Notes under the pieces: model-generated
Told to the model about the DNA's origin: nothing
Seen by the model: the letters and a program-made list of their open reading frames with translations, nothing else
The model's database searches: none
In this document: positions 35,655 to 48,756 of the stretch, piece by piece
How positions within the stretch are numbered: the first letter of the stretch is position 1
How the letters are laid out: every line of letters begins with the position of its first letter
DNA from: Lineus longissimus
Lineage: Eukaryota; Nemertea; Pilidiophora; Heteronemertea; Lineidae
DNA length: 64,000 nt
Direction of reading: 5' to 3'
Assembly: GCF_910592395.1 (NCBI RefSeq)
Contig: NC_088320.1
Coordinates: 12,398,501-12,462,500 of the forward strand
Program-made: the position numbers and the translations under genes

Positions 35655-36244
35655 CTGAAATGAAAATAAAGAGTTTTTAGCCTATACAATATCTTGGGGT
35701 GTTAGACGGACTTCATTAATCCATCATTGCCTTAACAAAGCTGTATAAGTTAGGCCACAAGTTAATCACACCTGGAGTTATGTATAAATAGCTGAAAACA
35801 TATTATTGATAGTGTTAATAGTGTTCGGCTATTAAAGATCATTGTCATCTCTCCTAAAACTGCAGGCAAATGAAAGTATTTTGGCATTACGATATCAAAC
35901 ATGTTTAATTTAGTAGGGGTGTAAATTGTGCATTTTAAACTTCACAGATTAGAAAATATCGATATATGTGAAATTTATTTTGAACAGAAAAATATACACA
36001 GCGAAGTTAAGAGTACATCCCGCTATATGCAAAGTGTGAAAGGCTTGGGGGGGGGGGAATATATCATTGTTATATTGACTGCTTAATAGCGAATGTGATG
36101 GGTGCCCATCTACATATTTATCAAGGACATTTTTGTCGTCTGTTTAGTTTTACCTGCTCAGTTTTTGTTCCTTGTGACCCATGTTGTTAAGGGATAATAT
36201 AACTCGTTGTGTTGTACAAGAGATATTCTTGGAGGGCATACTTA

Positions 36245-36425
36245 TCATGGTTATGGGGACATTTTCCAGGACGCTGTATCTCCATCGATTAAGGCATTTT
36301 AAAGCGTTATGTCTCGACCGTATAAAGTGGACCAGCCTTTGGCAACTTAACGCACTTCGTGTCCACTTAATAGAGTAAAAAAACCATTGAAGTCAACTTA
36401 ACTGAGGGTGAACAAAAGTATTTCA
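36245..36425 (+). repeat. R2 repeat copy
   Basis: 'ggttatggggacattttcc', 'aaagtggaccagcctttggc', 'gtgtccacttaatagag' and 'gaagtcaacttaactgag'. Confidence 0.75.
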
Positions 36426-36774
36426 ATTCATCCAAGATGTTGGCCTTATGAGAAAAAAGTCACAATCGGTAAAAGGGACACTTAATGATCACAAAACATC
36501 CGTCACTGAACCCTATCATGAACAGGTCTATGGAATAAAAATGGTACTAAGGATTGCAAGCACACACTTCAATTTAGTTTAGCAAGCGTTAGTTGCTTCT
36601 CTAAAATAGAAATGTACCGAAAAAGGAAAACGATATCCAAAAAATAACACTACATTTGATCTACATTACATAAGAACTGTATTGTGGGGACACTTTGCTC
36701 CAACCTTGCAGTGTCATGCGTCCCTGTAATGATATCTAACGCCCGCCAGACGGAGAAAATAGAAGAATATTTAC

Positions 36775-36906
36775 CTCAGTCTCAAAATGAAAACGGCAAA
36801 GTCTAGTCCCTACTTCAAATTCATGCTGTTGAAGGAGGTATTCTGCTGACTGCTGTAGGCCTAGCAACTCAAGGGCCCGCGCTATACCACAACTTCTATT
36901 CTCCAC
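36775..36906 (-). CDS. Possible orphan exon, 44 codons
   Basis: Open stretch between 'ACATTTTCAG' and 'GAG|GTAAAT' on the minus strand, phase 0 on both sides. It encodes an acidic, helix-prone peptide with 'ALELLGLQQSAEYLLQQH' and 'TRLCRFHFETE'. The phase does not fit the SET exon at 35654 (phase 1), so it is an alternative or 5' exon, or belongs to another gene. Product not recognised. Confidence 0.4.
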
Positions 36907-37705
36907 CTGAAAATGTGCCGCTATATAGGCATGGTTGGGCGGTCCTATACGGCTTGAGCAGATATGAGTGGACATACGGGCCATAGCGCCGCCCCAAAAG
37001 TTCTACAAATGACAGCTAAGTGGCCATTTTTAATCAAAACTAATAACGAAATGCTGTGGGGACCTCCACGTGTACGTGGGCGTGAGTCAAATGAGCGCGT
37101 AGAGTTGTACACTGTGTACCGATTCCACAATCGGGGAGTCTGGCGGTTGTGGTTACCAATCTTATTCTAAATAGTCTTCAAAATTCGTCATAGATCGGTT
37201 TTGATATTTTCATGATACACTTTTTGCAAACAGTGACCGGGCGAAAAGCTAGGTTTGGCCTGCCTATATGGCTAGCTGTTTTACTATTCTCTTCCAACAA
37301 CTTGGCTCAACAGCCAATTTTCTCACATAAACTAACGTTTATGTCTACAAAAACTGAGTGCTTCTGTAGAAACCTCTAATGTAATATGATTTCACACGCC
37401 CCCACTTCAAACGTTTCAAGCTTGGTGGACTTTTGATTCTCATCCTATAGGTTTAATACGCTAGTACATAATCATCTCTATGAATTGACTCTTTTCTACT
37501 AGAAAATAGTACAATCAAAGCATCCTTATCTCACATTAATCCACAACATTGTATTTTCGTGTGATAAGAAAGCAGACCAAACTACTTTCTGTTCCTTCAA
37601 AAACCTTATCATAGCTGTGTGACCCGCAGAATGCAGGGCTACATGTATGTTCACTTGAAAAGGAGGCAAAAATGGAACACTGTATTCCAGCCTGGGATTG
37701 CGTAT

Positions 37706-38157
37706 AGCCCGCAGCACACTAGCCGCCAACTTCGGCGTTCACAGGCGTTTTTTGCCGCAAGAGTCCTGAACGCCTGAAAAATCCCTAGTCTGCTACGAAC
37801 GGCGTCGGCGAACGCGACTTGCCGCCACTTGCCGCAACTAAACGCCAAATATCTAACATGTTTGATTTTTGACGCGTGTCGCCGCGTTTGAACGCAAGAA
37901 GAAGCCAGGTGTGCTACGGATTGCCGCCTGACTTGGCGTCGGCGGCGAGGCTATAGCCAATCAGCTTGCGTCTTGATGTCACATGATTTCGCGCTGCATG
38001 GCCCAGGATGGGTTAAAGTGGCGGAAAAGACGCTACTGGACGCCAATTCTGGGCAGGTGTGCTCTGACCGGGATCCACTGGCCGCCAACTTTGCCGTCGA
38101 GAGGCGTCATCCGAACGCTTCTTGTCGCCAAAGTTGGCGGCTGGTGTGCTGCGGGCT
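37706..38157. mobile_element. MITE, 452 bp, TAT target duplication
   Basis: Ends AGCCCGCAGCACAC..GTGTGCTGCGGGCT, with inverted similarity continuing through 'agccgccaactt'. Flanked by TAT on both sides, which suits Harbinger-like insertion. The interior has many 'gccgcc' motifs and no ORF. Confidence 0.8.
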
Positions 38158-38769
38158 TATGCATATGGGGATCACACATGGGGTAGGGGGATGTCTAGCG
38201 TAAACGCCGAGTGCCATATTGTCTAAAGTATTGGGAAGACAGACTGACACTGTTTAGATACGACTGCATTGTTCAAAATTAGGGAAATAAATCTGACTTG
38301 GTCTTTGGGAAAAAAGCCTAAATTTCAACTTGGTTATATAAACTCCTCAGAACATAGGCTTAACGATAGTGCCGACTTGTAAAAATACAAAGTTAGGTGG
38401 ACATCGATTGGTTCAGTGGACAAAAGAGTTGACAGGTGGTTAAATTTTACTACTCCAGATTTTTTGTCTTCAGCGGATGTGCAGATTTGGGAATGACTCA
38501 TGACACTCAATGTATGACCCTGTTTTTTACGCTACTAATATTCACTTTAACCATTGGTTTCGAAGCTCCCACGAATAGTAACCTAAGAACAGTTTTGAGT
38601 TGAGTGCAGAGATTGATTATATCTTCAGAGCACTTCTATTCCCAATAAAAGTTCAAATTGACGCTGTGTTTGCAACTTGGTGTCAATATAATGTGATTTG
38701 TGAAAGGAAAACAAAACGCTTGCCACAAAAAGTGCACATCAAATCTAATTCTCGGACAGCCTGGCAAAG

Positions 38770-39180
38770 TTTTTACCCCTCAACCCAAATGGGCTAGAGG
38801 GGTATTGTCGAATTCATTTTTGGTATGTACGTTGGGGGTGACTAGAGGAAGGTTCCTTTCGAAAACCGGCTCGTTCTGAATCTCAATATGGTCACCAGGG
38901 CAACGTGCTTGAAATCGGTTTCCGTCAATTTCGAGGAGAACGGCTTGGAGGATGGAATCAATTTTAGTGGGCGTAGGCCTGATGCAGTTTTGTAAGGGGA
39001 AGGTTCCTTTCGAAAATCAGCGCGATTCGAAATTCAATATGGCCGCCACGCTCACATCCTCAAAATAGGTTTCCACAATTTTAATTTCCATATGCAAACT
39101 AGCCACTCCACTAAGCCAACTTCACCATTATCTCACCTTCAACCTTAATAGGCTGAGGGGTTATGCTCGCTTTGCGATTT
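38770..39180. repeat. Repeat region with paired motifs
   Basis: 'gaaggttcctttcgaaaa' followed by 'gattcgaaattcaatatggc' occurs twice (about 38850 and 39000). It is edged by 'acccctcaacccaaatgggctagaggggt' (a small hairpin) and 'aaccttaataggctgaggggtta'. It may be an old element. Confidence 0.5.
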
Positions 39181-41133
39181 TTTTTGTGATTGCGGCATGA
39201 CGAATACTGACATATTTTATCTCGCTACTTTGCTGCCTTGAATTAATGATAACCATGTTGAAGGATCACTGACATCTAACTATGGTTCCTGTGAAATACC
39301 TCAAACTTATAAGTAATGTGACAGCATGACAGCTGGCCTTTGGGTTTTACCACACCGAAATTAGAAAAATTTATAAATTTCATAATCTAATGGCCCACCC
39401 ATCTCTGCATGTTAAGTGAGTGCAACCATGTTTGCCTCCATGAGAACATTAAACCTGACGGTTCACAGCCTCCTTTTGCTCTTGTAATTTAGGCCACTGA
39501 TAGACATACTTGAAAATGATGCGTGGGCTGAAGTTGTGAACAATGGACAGGATGTAGCCTACACATTTATGTCCCCGCTACCAAGATTGACAATTAATCT
39601 ACAGACTGAAATGTCATCTCATAAGAATTATATCAAGAGCCAGATTTACATTCAGCTCGTTATTTAGCCCTTAGGTGAGACATTTTTGCCTGGATGTGCT
39701 GTAGTATTATTGCATTTTTGAAATATGAGACTCAGTCTGGTTCTTTCCCAACAAGCTCGTTCGGAAATCCGATTATTCAGTTCAGGGTGGTAACCATGTG
39801 CTTACATTCCACATTAAATGTTCGCGTCACAGTAGTTTTAGTCCAAAACATTGATAACTATATAAGCCCGTCAAGACATTATTATTGTCACCAGTGACCA
39901 GGAGTGGTCCTTACCAAACCCTATAATAAGGGTGTATGACACCCCCTATGTCAGAGAGACAATATAGGCGTTCAGTTGTTAATATTCGTAATCATTCAGT
40001 GATGAACGTAATCATTCAGTGATGATGAATGATCGTTTCGACGTAGTGTTTGATGTGTGCTGTGTACACAGCTCTTCTTTTGTACGGCGCGTCTTTTATG
40101 CTTCAGGACCTACATGTAAGCATCATGCTGAAACTTCGGCATAACTGTTGGCAGGACCCTTTCGTGGTCCAAGTTAAGTTATGTAGGCCATATATTTGGA
40201 AATACCGTTGTTAACCTTAAGCACAATTGAACTGTGGACAAAACAGGTGAAGTTTAGCCAGTTTTGTTATTTGAGAAGGCATAATTGTTCTTAAAAATGA
40301 GTTACGAGAGTTCCAACGCAACTACCACGTTTTTTTCGTATCATAGAACATGGTAGAAGCACGTTACCATGGTTACGTGGCCAAGCTCATTTATTCTGAA
40401 ATTTGCAGAAAGTGTGCACTGGTTTAACATGTTTGAAGCGGTCTACTAACAGAAATGGATGAGCGATTTGGACGACTCTAACAATCGTGACCAAGGCATA
40501 ATTAATAGATTTTCTCTTTGAATTCACCCGTTTTTGAGTATTCTGATACATACTTTTTTTACCTGTAACCATTGGCGAATGCTGTAGTTGACGAATTTGA
40601 CGCAGATTAACAACCAAGCGGACTCGTCTTCGAAATTGTATCAGTTGAACTGAGCTCTAAACGAATTTCAGATATCGTAGATGGTTAGTTCCACCACACC
40701 ATATTTTAAAATATTAGACGCTATCTTTAATCAAAAATAAGTAAGGGGGCTTTTTAATGGAGCTGCAGTTTTCGTATGTTTTGGAAGTTGTGGATAATTC
40801 TGTTTGGCACTTACATTGTATGTGCTCATGAAAGATGCATTTATAGGATAGACGTGTTATCAGATGTCTATGATAACCCCTGAAGAAAGGAACACCCTGT
40901 TTTCAAAAGTTATTGATCACACTCGTTTGAGGACGCAGTATCGAGTGCTCTACTGGATGCTTACATATGTATTCAGTTAATGATCTGTTACACCCCTCAT
41001 TTCTTGAGTGAAAAGAGCCATTACATTTCCAGGGCTTCTTTGCCAATGGGTTGCGTTACGATAGCTCGCTCGGCCTCCCTCAGATTTTTGCTTACACATG
41101 GCTGAAGCGCCAATGAGGAAAATGCTTACTTAC
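39181..41133. other. No recognised gene
   Basis: AT-rich with no supported exon. The 76-codon minus-strand frame at 40387-40617 has no protein-like pattern and no splice support. Confidence 0.5.
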
Positions 41134-41214
41134 CAGTCTTGCCTCTAGGCTGCCACACGATCCTCTTGTGAATACTCGCATAATCTTTTCCAAACTCAGT
41201 GGGTTGACTTCTTG
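41134..41214 (-). CDS. Possible upstream exon of the SET-YR gene
   Basis: Minus-strand open sequence ends at a strong donor (ACTG|GTAAGTAAG), phase 1, which fits the acceptor at 35655. Read through, it gives '..HKRIVWQPRGKT-D-ITKM', leading into the SET N-flank. There is no in-frame ATG. 'CTATAAAT' about 20 bp further upstream could be a TATA box, making this a 5' leader exon. The left limit is approximate. Confidence 0.35.
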
Positions 41215-41287
41215 CTGTCTTTATCACATCAATTTATAGTTGGATGGCGAAAAAACCCGATTGTTTTGCTTTAAGCTTCGGTCGAAG

Positions 41288-43232
41288 CTAAACGATGCCA
41301 GATATGAGATCCATAATCCTTGGTAACGATGGTCGAGATGAAGCACAATCAGACATGCATAGCAAGTGTAAATTCACAAATCGATCCGTTAGCAGGTGGC
41401 CATGATCCTGCATCTTTTGGATAAGGAAACCAATAGAAAAAATATCGCTTGCAATAGAGTAAGTCCCAGTGCCATCAATTACCTCCCTTGCAACCCAAGG
41501 ATATCGTTTCCTGTAATCTGATCTCTCTTTGCTGGGTATCACTCGCTTGGTGGCCTTACTTATTCTGCAACTTTTACCGAAGTCTATTATAACTACATTT
41601 AGTCTTGAACTATCATATTCTATGAGGATATTATCTTTTTTCAAATCATTATGTAGATATCCAATGCAATGAATTTCATTCAGACCAACACAAGTTTGCT
41701 CAAGCACGACACTCCATTCAGTTTTTTCAATTTCAATTTTGTTCAACAGTGCAGATTGTAAGGTAGTTGATTTGTAATTGATACCATGAAATGATGTCAC
41801 GAGTAGGTATGGAAAATCCTCCAGTGATATGCCAATTAGATACGGAAGATGCGGTGATGCTGTAAGGTTTAAGAGAACCTTTGCCTCTTTGAGGACCTCA
41901 TAACGCATACGACTTTCACATTGGGTAAACTGTTTAAATTGTTTAACAGATACTAGCATCCCTCTGAATGTTTGCAACACGCATTCACCAAAGGTTCCAC
42001 TGCCAAGGATCACCTTAGAATGTGACTCAGGCTCTCCAAGTTGTTGTTTTTTAATGTATAACGATGCTGGTATCTCAGTTCGAGTCAGTTGAACCTTCTC
42101 CAATTCAACTAGCAGACGTTCTTTTTCGAGTCTTTCCCGCCTGTACATATTCAGTGTGGAACGACACCTCTTTTCTACCTCCTGTAGATTACGGGTGTTT
42201 GAGACCTTTTTATCAGAGTTACTTGGAGGCGGTGCGATATCAGGGTCTAGCAAACGTAAACCGTAGTACCAGGATTTCCCATCACGCCCAGTGTTTCTCC
42301 TTACACCGCTTTCTCTGAATACTTTGTTTAGAAGTCTTCCTAAAACAACGTTACTGATGCTGCCAACTTCAATCCGATGAAGCTCTTGAATTACCTGACT
42401 TTGTGTTTTAGATGACTTACTCGGAATGAACCTCGTTTTGAGCCTGAAAAAGAAAGGTTCAGTAAAACAAAGAGAAGACTCGTGATCTCCCTTTTGTTAT
42501 AGACAAGTTCTATGAAGCATGGCCAGCCAAAACAGCTTTAACTACATCAAATGCATCACGCGCACAGGGTAACTCGAAAAAAAAACTTCATTCGAGTATA
42601 TAAAAGATGAAGCTGCCAAAAAAAGTATCAAAAAGCTAGAATACTCGACCGGAATTTCTTTCCTCTGGTAAACAGATGATTCTGTTGTTATGGTTTTATT
42701 CAAGGTCATTGGTACAGGGGACGACAATTCCTGATAGTCATAGGATATAAGATATAAGATATAGAAAAATGTAATGCTTGTAATTTGTATGGACTGTTTG
42801 AAAAAGTCCCTTGCCGGCCCGGGCCATAGCGACTAGCTCTTTAAAGTTACACTTCCGAGCTACTCTTTGCCCCTTAGGCCAGCTCGGATTATGATATGAT
42901 TTGAATAATTTTGTGGCCAATGAAAGGGTAGGATTTGCAAATCTTTGGGTAGTATTCTGCAGGAAATTGACGTAGGCCAGGCTAAATGCAATGGCATTGC
43001 AACTAGTGGGCCGACCTACTGCATCAAGACCAACTCGGATAATTTTCAGGGCCATTGGCTGAGCAACATACAATAGCACTAGTGAATAGTGATCTGACCC
43101 TTCCATGCGTCACACCTAGTAGCCTTTTGACCAACTCAGATTATAATAATATGTGCCTACTCACCATCTCAATGATTCTTTCTGAGGCTCCGACAGGTGA
43201 AGATGCGGCCGTTTTTTTGGCAGATCGTCCAT
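41288..43232 (-). CDS. RFX-like winged-helix / protein kinase fusion, 407 aa, two exons
   Basis: Exon 1 is 43232-43165 (ATG to GATG|GTGAGT, phase 2) and exon 2 is 42443-41288 (acceptor TTTTTCAG). Joined length is 1224 bp, so the model is complete. Residues about 40-95 read 'ISNVVLGRLLNKVF..', then 'GRDGKSWYYGLRL', close to the RFX winged-helix pattern (fGkLIr-vFp..RrlGtRG-SkYhYyGi). A basic/acidic coiled-coil-like stretch follows. The kinase domain (about 165-400) has the Gly loop 'GSGTFGE', Lys in 'VSVKQF', the alpha-C Glu, the catalytic loop 'HNDLKKDNIL' (HRD Arg replaced by Asn, Asp kept), 'IDFGKS', and 'VAREV' for APE. It is probably an active kinase of the invertebrate-expanded HNDLK type; substrate unknown. 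Confidence 0.8.
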
Positions 43233-44333
43233 TTTTGTAGCAGACAAGAAACTTTACAAAAATCGTGTCGCTTTAGCATAAAATTCCAAATGCGCATGAT
43301 GCAGATATTCCTGACGATAGATATAATCGCCCTCGCCAAGGCCTATATTTGAGCATGAATATAAACATCCATCCTCCGCACATGACTCTTAACTTCTGAA
43401 CGCCTCGTTCCATCCCTGGTTAGATAGACTGCCATATCCCCGAAATGGCGAAGATTGGGTCATTTCATTTTTTGACTTTTATTGCAGGTCTTTGATGCCT
43501 AATCCTGAGACATCGTTAGAATGGAGTAATAAAACATTAAAGTTGGCACAGCTGTGCACAATACAACATTGTGTTTTGTATTTCAACCCGAAATACTGTA
43601 CGGAACTATGGCTGTGACCTAATCTCAGCACAGGCAGAGAGACGTGAATAACATTTCTGTTTGGAGAATGCTTAACCTCATGACAACCACATGACAGAGT
43701 CATTTTGTGTGGACATTGTATATAACGTCGATAAGCAGCAGGTAAAGCTGCAACTTGTCCATACGTTTATGAATGCCCGCCAACAATAAAGGGATACACG
43801 ATCAGACAAAAAAAAACAATTACTAGGCCTATACTAATGATTAAGTTTTTCTGACCCTACCGAGTAATCTTTTAGGACTCAAAATAGTCCGTCAGTTTCC
43901 TGATATAATTCACTGAAGTGATACTGAATGGTTGGCAGTGATTATGATGTGATTTAATATCTTGCTGAAATGATGCGACATCGAGTAATAAATTGTTATG
44001 CAGTCTTAGAAGACATTACATATGGATCGGCAGCCACGGTATCTTGATATGATCATGTGAACACTGCTGGGACAGTCGTCGCCATCAGTACCGGCCAGCA
44101 TGTGTTGCGATTGCTTTCCCAGCTTTCAAGAACACACTTGCATGAGGATGAAACACTGCTGGTTTCTATTTCATTCCATGTTCATCAGAAAACGACCGAT
44201 AGCCGGTTTAATTTCTATCTTCGATGGTTAAACATACATTTACATGGTAATCGACAGGACTGGTTGACACATTAGCCGACAGCAGTTGTGATGCTGTCCC
44301 AATCAAATGGAAAGCACTTACATAAACACCAAT
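43233..44333. other. No recognised gene; upstream region of the kinase gene
   Basis: Upstream of the minus-strand kinase start. No clear TATA box or conserved site is identified, and the short plus-strand frame at 44057-44275 has no splice support. Confidence 0.45.
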
Positions 44334-46500
44334 AGGTTGTTACAATGTCCCCGTCTTAGCTTATGTTATACCTAAAGACCGATAAGTTGTTACTATGTCC
44401 CTGTCTTAGCTTACGCTATACATAAGGACCGAAAGGTTGTGACTATGTCCCCGTCTTAGGTTTCGCTAAAAATAATGACCGATAGGTTGTTGTGACTATG
44501 TCCCCATCTTAGCTTACACTATACACAATGACTGATATGTTGTGACTATGTCCCGACTTTAGCTTACACTATACACAATGACCGATATGTTGTGACTATG
44601 TCCCCATCTTAGGTTGCACTAAAACATAAGGACCGATATGTTGTGACTATGTCCCCATCATAGCTTACATTATACACAATGATCGATATGTTGTGATTAT
44701 GTCCCCACGTTAGCTTACACTATACAATGTGACCGATATGTTGTGACTATGTCCCCACGTTAGCTTACACTACACAATGACCGATATGTTGTGACTATGT
44801 CCCCATCTTAGCTTACACTATACACAATGACTGATGTTGTGACTATGTCCCCACGTTAGCTTTCATTATACACAATGACCGATATGTTGTGACTATGTCC
44901 CCATCTTAGCTTACACTATACACAATGACTGATGTTGTGACTATGTCCCCATCTTAGCTTACACTATACACAATGACCGATATGTTGTGACTATGTCCCC
45001 ATCTTAGCTTACACTTTACACAATGACCGATATGTTGTGACTATGTCCCCACCATAGCTTCCACTATACACAATGACCGATATGTTGTGACTATGTCCCC
45101 ACCATAGCTTCCACTATACACAATGATCGATATGTTGTGACTATGTCCCCATCTTAGCTTACACTATACACAATGACCGATATGTTGTGACTATGTCCCC
45201 ATCTTAGCTTACACTTTACACAATGACCGATATGTTGTGACTATGTCCCCATCTTAGCTTACACTATACACAATGACCGATGTTGTGACTATGTCCCCAT
45301 CTTAGCTTACACTATACACATTGACCGATATGTTGTGACTATGTCCCCATGTTAGCTTACATTATAGACAATGACCGATATGTTGTGATTATGTCCCCAC
45401 GTTAGCTTTCATTATAGACAATGACCGATATGTTGTGACTATGTCCCCATGTTAGCTTACATTATAGACAATGACCGATATGTTGTGATTATGTCCCCAC
45501 GTTAGCTTTCATTATAGACAATGACCGATATGTTGTGACTATGTCCCCATCTTAGCTTACACTATACACACTGACCGGTATGTTGTAATTATGTCCCAAC
45601 GTTAGCTTTCATTATACACAATGACCGATATGTTGTGATTATGTCCCCATCTTAGCTTTCATTATAGACAATGACCGATAGGTTGTGACTATGTCCCCAT
45701 CTTAGCTTACACTATACATAATGACCGATATGTTGTGACTATGTCCCCATCTTAGCTTCCACTATACACAATGACCGATATGTTGTGACTATGTCCCCAT
45801 CTTAGCTTCCACTATACACAATGACCGATATGTTGTGACTATGTCCCCGTCTTAGCTTACACTATACACCATGATCGATGTTGTGACTATGTCCCCATCT
45901 TAGCTTACACTATACACAATGACCGATGTTGTGACTATGTCCCCATCTTAGCTTTCATTATACACAATGACCGATGTTGTGACTATGTCCCCATCTTAGC
46001 TTACACTATACACACTGACCGATACGTTGTGACTATGTCCCCACCTCAGCTTTCATTATACACAATGACCGATATGTTGTGACTATGTCCCCATCTTAGC
46101 TTACACTATACACAATGACCGATATTGTGATTATGTCCCCATCTTAGCTTACATTATACACAATGACCGATATGTTGTGACTATGTCCCCATGTTAGCTT
46201 ACACTATACACAATGACCGATGTTGTGACTATGTCCCCATCTTAGCTTACACTATACACACTGATCGATATGTTGTGACTATGTCCCCACCATAGCTTCC
46301 ACTATACACAACGACCGATATGTTGTGACTATGTCCCCATCTTAGCTTACACTATACACAATGACCGATGTTGTGACTATGTCCCCATCTTAGCTTACAC
46401 TATACGCACTGATCGATATGTTGTGACTATGTCCTCTCTAAGTTTACGCTAAAAATAAGGACCGGTTGATACCATGTTCCATCTTAGCTTACGCAATACA
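44334..46500. repeat. 50-bp minisatellite, about 43 copies
   Basis: Unit 'ttgtgactatgtccccatct', then 'tagcttacactatacacaatgaccgatatg'. Most copies are 50 bp, and several are 47 bp through loss of 'ata' before 'tgttg'. Variants (acgttagctttcattata, accatagcttcc) recur in alternating blocks, a sign of multi-unit duplications. Edges are degenerate on both sides. Confidence 0.97.
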
Positions 46501-48123
46501 TGGGAGCTGAAATGCTGTTGTGTCCCTTGCCCCACGCATGAAGACCGACGAGTCTAAAGTTAAGAAGCACTAACATAAGGGCTGAGATATTGTCTCGGGC
46601 CGTAGTTAGTAAGACATTAACATGAAGGTTGTGATATTATCTTTAGCTCAAGGCATATCATGAGGACCGAGAGGTTTGTTACTACGTCCCCATCGACATA
46701 AACTAACACTCGGACACGTGGGCTGACAGGTTGTTCTGTCTCCAATCACTTAGATATGAAGGTACCTAACACGATGACCGACGAGATGGCAGTTACAAGA
46801 AGGCACACATGAGGACCGAGGGTTGTTACTGTGTGTCCGTCGAAGCTTATAATTATGTACTTACATCATGAGGGTCGATCGAGAGGTGGTTTTGTCACCA
46901 CCTGCTCAGACAAGTCACTGACGAAGGGGTCTCTTGTTATCAAAGATTAAGCACTGGAATGCTTGGTTTATATTATGGGAGGCAACCAAACAAGGCACTC
47001 GATCAGAACTGTCGATGGATTGTGATCATGTCATCAGCTGCATGAAAGACCATCACATAAATGCCGTTCGAAAGACAGGTTGTGGCCCATGTCTCGGCTT
47101 TATCATTGACCAGCCCATCAGGCTACAAGGATATGAGGTTCCGGCAGTACAGAAAACTATGTTGGACCAGGAAATTGTGACAATGCAGGAGTTGTGGGTC
47201 TATCCAAACTCCACTTCTTCTACATTACCACAGGTTGCTTCGATCCTCATGCCCGCAAGGTCGCAATATTCGTCGCACTGTCCAGTGAGGAAGACCACGA
47301 TGGCATGAATCAGGCAAACCCGCCAAATTTTGAACTAATGACGGGGACCGCGAGAATGGAAGTACTAAAACATCACACATGTGTACACTTACCTAAATAA
47401 GTAAAACATGAATACAAATACATTGTTTATCCAATGAATTTATTCTCGTGTATAAAAATTTAACAGTTGACGTCAATATGAAAGTTAGCAATTTTTTGGA
47501 AAACCTCAAACACTACATTAAAAAATGTACTAGACCAATGTTTAAACCATACATTTTGAATTTCGAATGATCCTTCTGTGCCTTCGTAATATTGAATTCA
47601 GTCAACTGCATGGTATTCTACCCGAAGTTCCAGACGAATTCGGCAAATGTCTCGTCTTAAAAGCCAGAGTGCTCGAGACCTCACCTGGCCGATCACTGGT
47701 TCAGAGGTCACCAGGATATTGGCAAGCTTTTTGACATGTTTGGTCGGTTTGTAAACAGTTCTCTTCAGTAGGCCGATAAAGATTTGGATTATAAATGCCC
47801 CTGATCGAGATCTAATACAAAAGAGTCCCGGTTATTTTAAGGGTGCATTAAATGGCAGATGATCCTGTGTGATAAATCTCAATGCCTCTTTGTTCCTATC
47901 AAACATGTCAAATGCGCCCCGCACCTTCAAGTTGGGAAGGATCTCTAGTTACAGATTTACTGCTTTTCTATGTCATCAAAGCAATGCTAAAAGTATGCCC
48001 TTACAGTGAACTTATCCCAGCATACTCTAGATAATAAACCTGCTAGCAAAAGACGACTAATTTACGACAAATGGATTCCCTCTCCGTGCAATACAAAAAA
48101 ACTAAAGGACTGTTCCTACTGCT
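46501..48123 (+). other. Unresolved region, possible coding relics
   Basis: Degenerate minisatellite edge until ~46900. A plus-strand frame follows 'attaccacag' near 47230 and encodes 'CFDPHARKVAIFVALSSEED', then '..TARMEVLKHHTCVHLPK' before a stop at 47398. Composition is protein-like, but the upstream frame at 46934-47308 is different and no donor was found. It may be an exon of the gene whose last exon lies at 48473, or a pseudogene. Not recognised. Confidence 0.3.
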
Positions 48124-48756
48124 TTGCCAGGTTAGTTGTGACCTTGTCTAAAGCACCAATCTTGATGTTTGTGTGCTTTGTATACATTCTTTCAATACAA
48201 TCCTGCAGATTCTTTGATGTTTTTGTTGTGATATCCCGTTCGTTGTAGGCTCCTATCCTAGTGTACTGTAACTGTACATGCTACACTGTTACTGTACATT
48301 TAACTGTGTACATTTATGTACGTGAAAATACACTGTGCAGTGTGTCTTGCCTACCTGTTTTGCTGTTTTATCATGATCATGTATTGTAGGCCTGTGTAGT
48401 GGTACTCATAGCCATGTCAGAAAACTATTGTGATGTACATAATACTGTTACACTATACGTCTTTGGTTTCAGGAAGTGTTCGCAAACATGCCTATCAGAA
48501 GCAGTCAACAGACAAGGCCATCGCAGAGAAAATGTCAACATGGTTCACGAATGCGCGTGATCGAGGACTAGGAGGAAAACGTGCGGCGAGAGGAGTTGAA
48601 GTCGTCAATGAACAACAATTGCCAGGTGGAAATGACCCTGCCATGCCAGAGCCACAAAACACTGATAGTGACAATTAAGAATATTATATAACCATAGTGA
48701 TGAACAGTGACTTGCCAAAACATGGAAATGCAGGACAAAATCTCAGGTTTTTGTTT
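48124..48756 (+). repeat. Tandem duplication, copy 1 (~630 bp)
   Basis: 'ttgccaggttagttgtgacc' to 'ggacaaaatctcaggttt', repeated directly downstream, with an offset of 623 bp at the exon. Confidence 0.95.
48473..48678 (+). CDS. Terminal exon, copy 1
   Basis: After 'ctttggtttcag' the frame (phase 1 in) encodes about 68 residues: '..SVRKHAYQKQSTDKAIAEKM', 'STWFTNARDRGLGGKRAARG' and an acidic, Pro-rich end, then a stop at 48676. The 'WFTNARDR' piece recalls a basic DNA-binding helix, but the family is not recognised. The upstream exons were not identified. Confidence 0.6.

Noticed and set aside
42738-43106. 122-codon minus-strand ORF between the two kinase exons
   Set aside because: Lies in the intron; joining 43165 to 42443 gives the in-phase product, and this frame shows no kinase or winged-helix pattern.
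44334-46500. CRISPR-like regular array
   Set aside because: Direct 50-bp tandem units without unique spacers in a eukaryotic context; it is a minisatellite.
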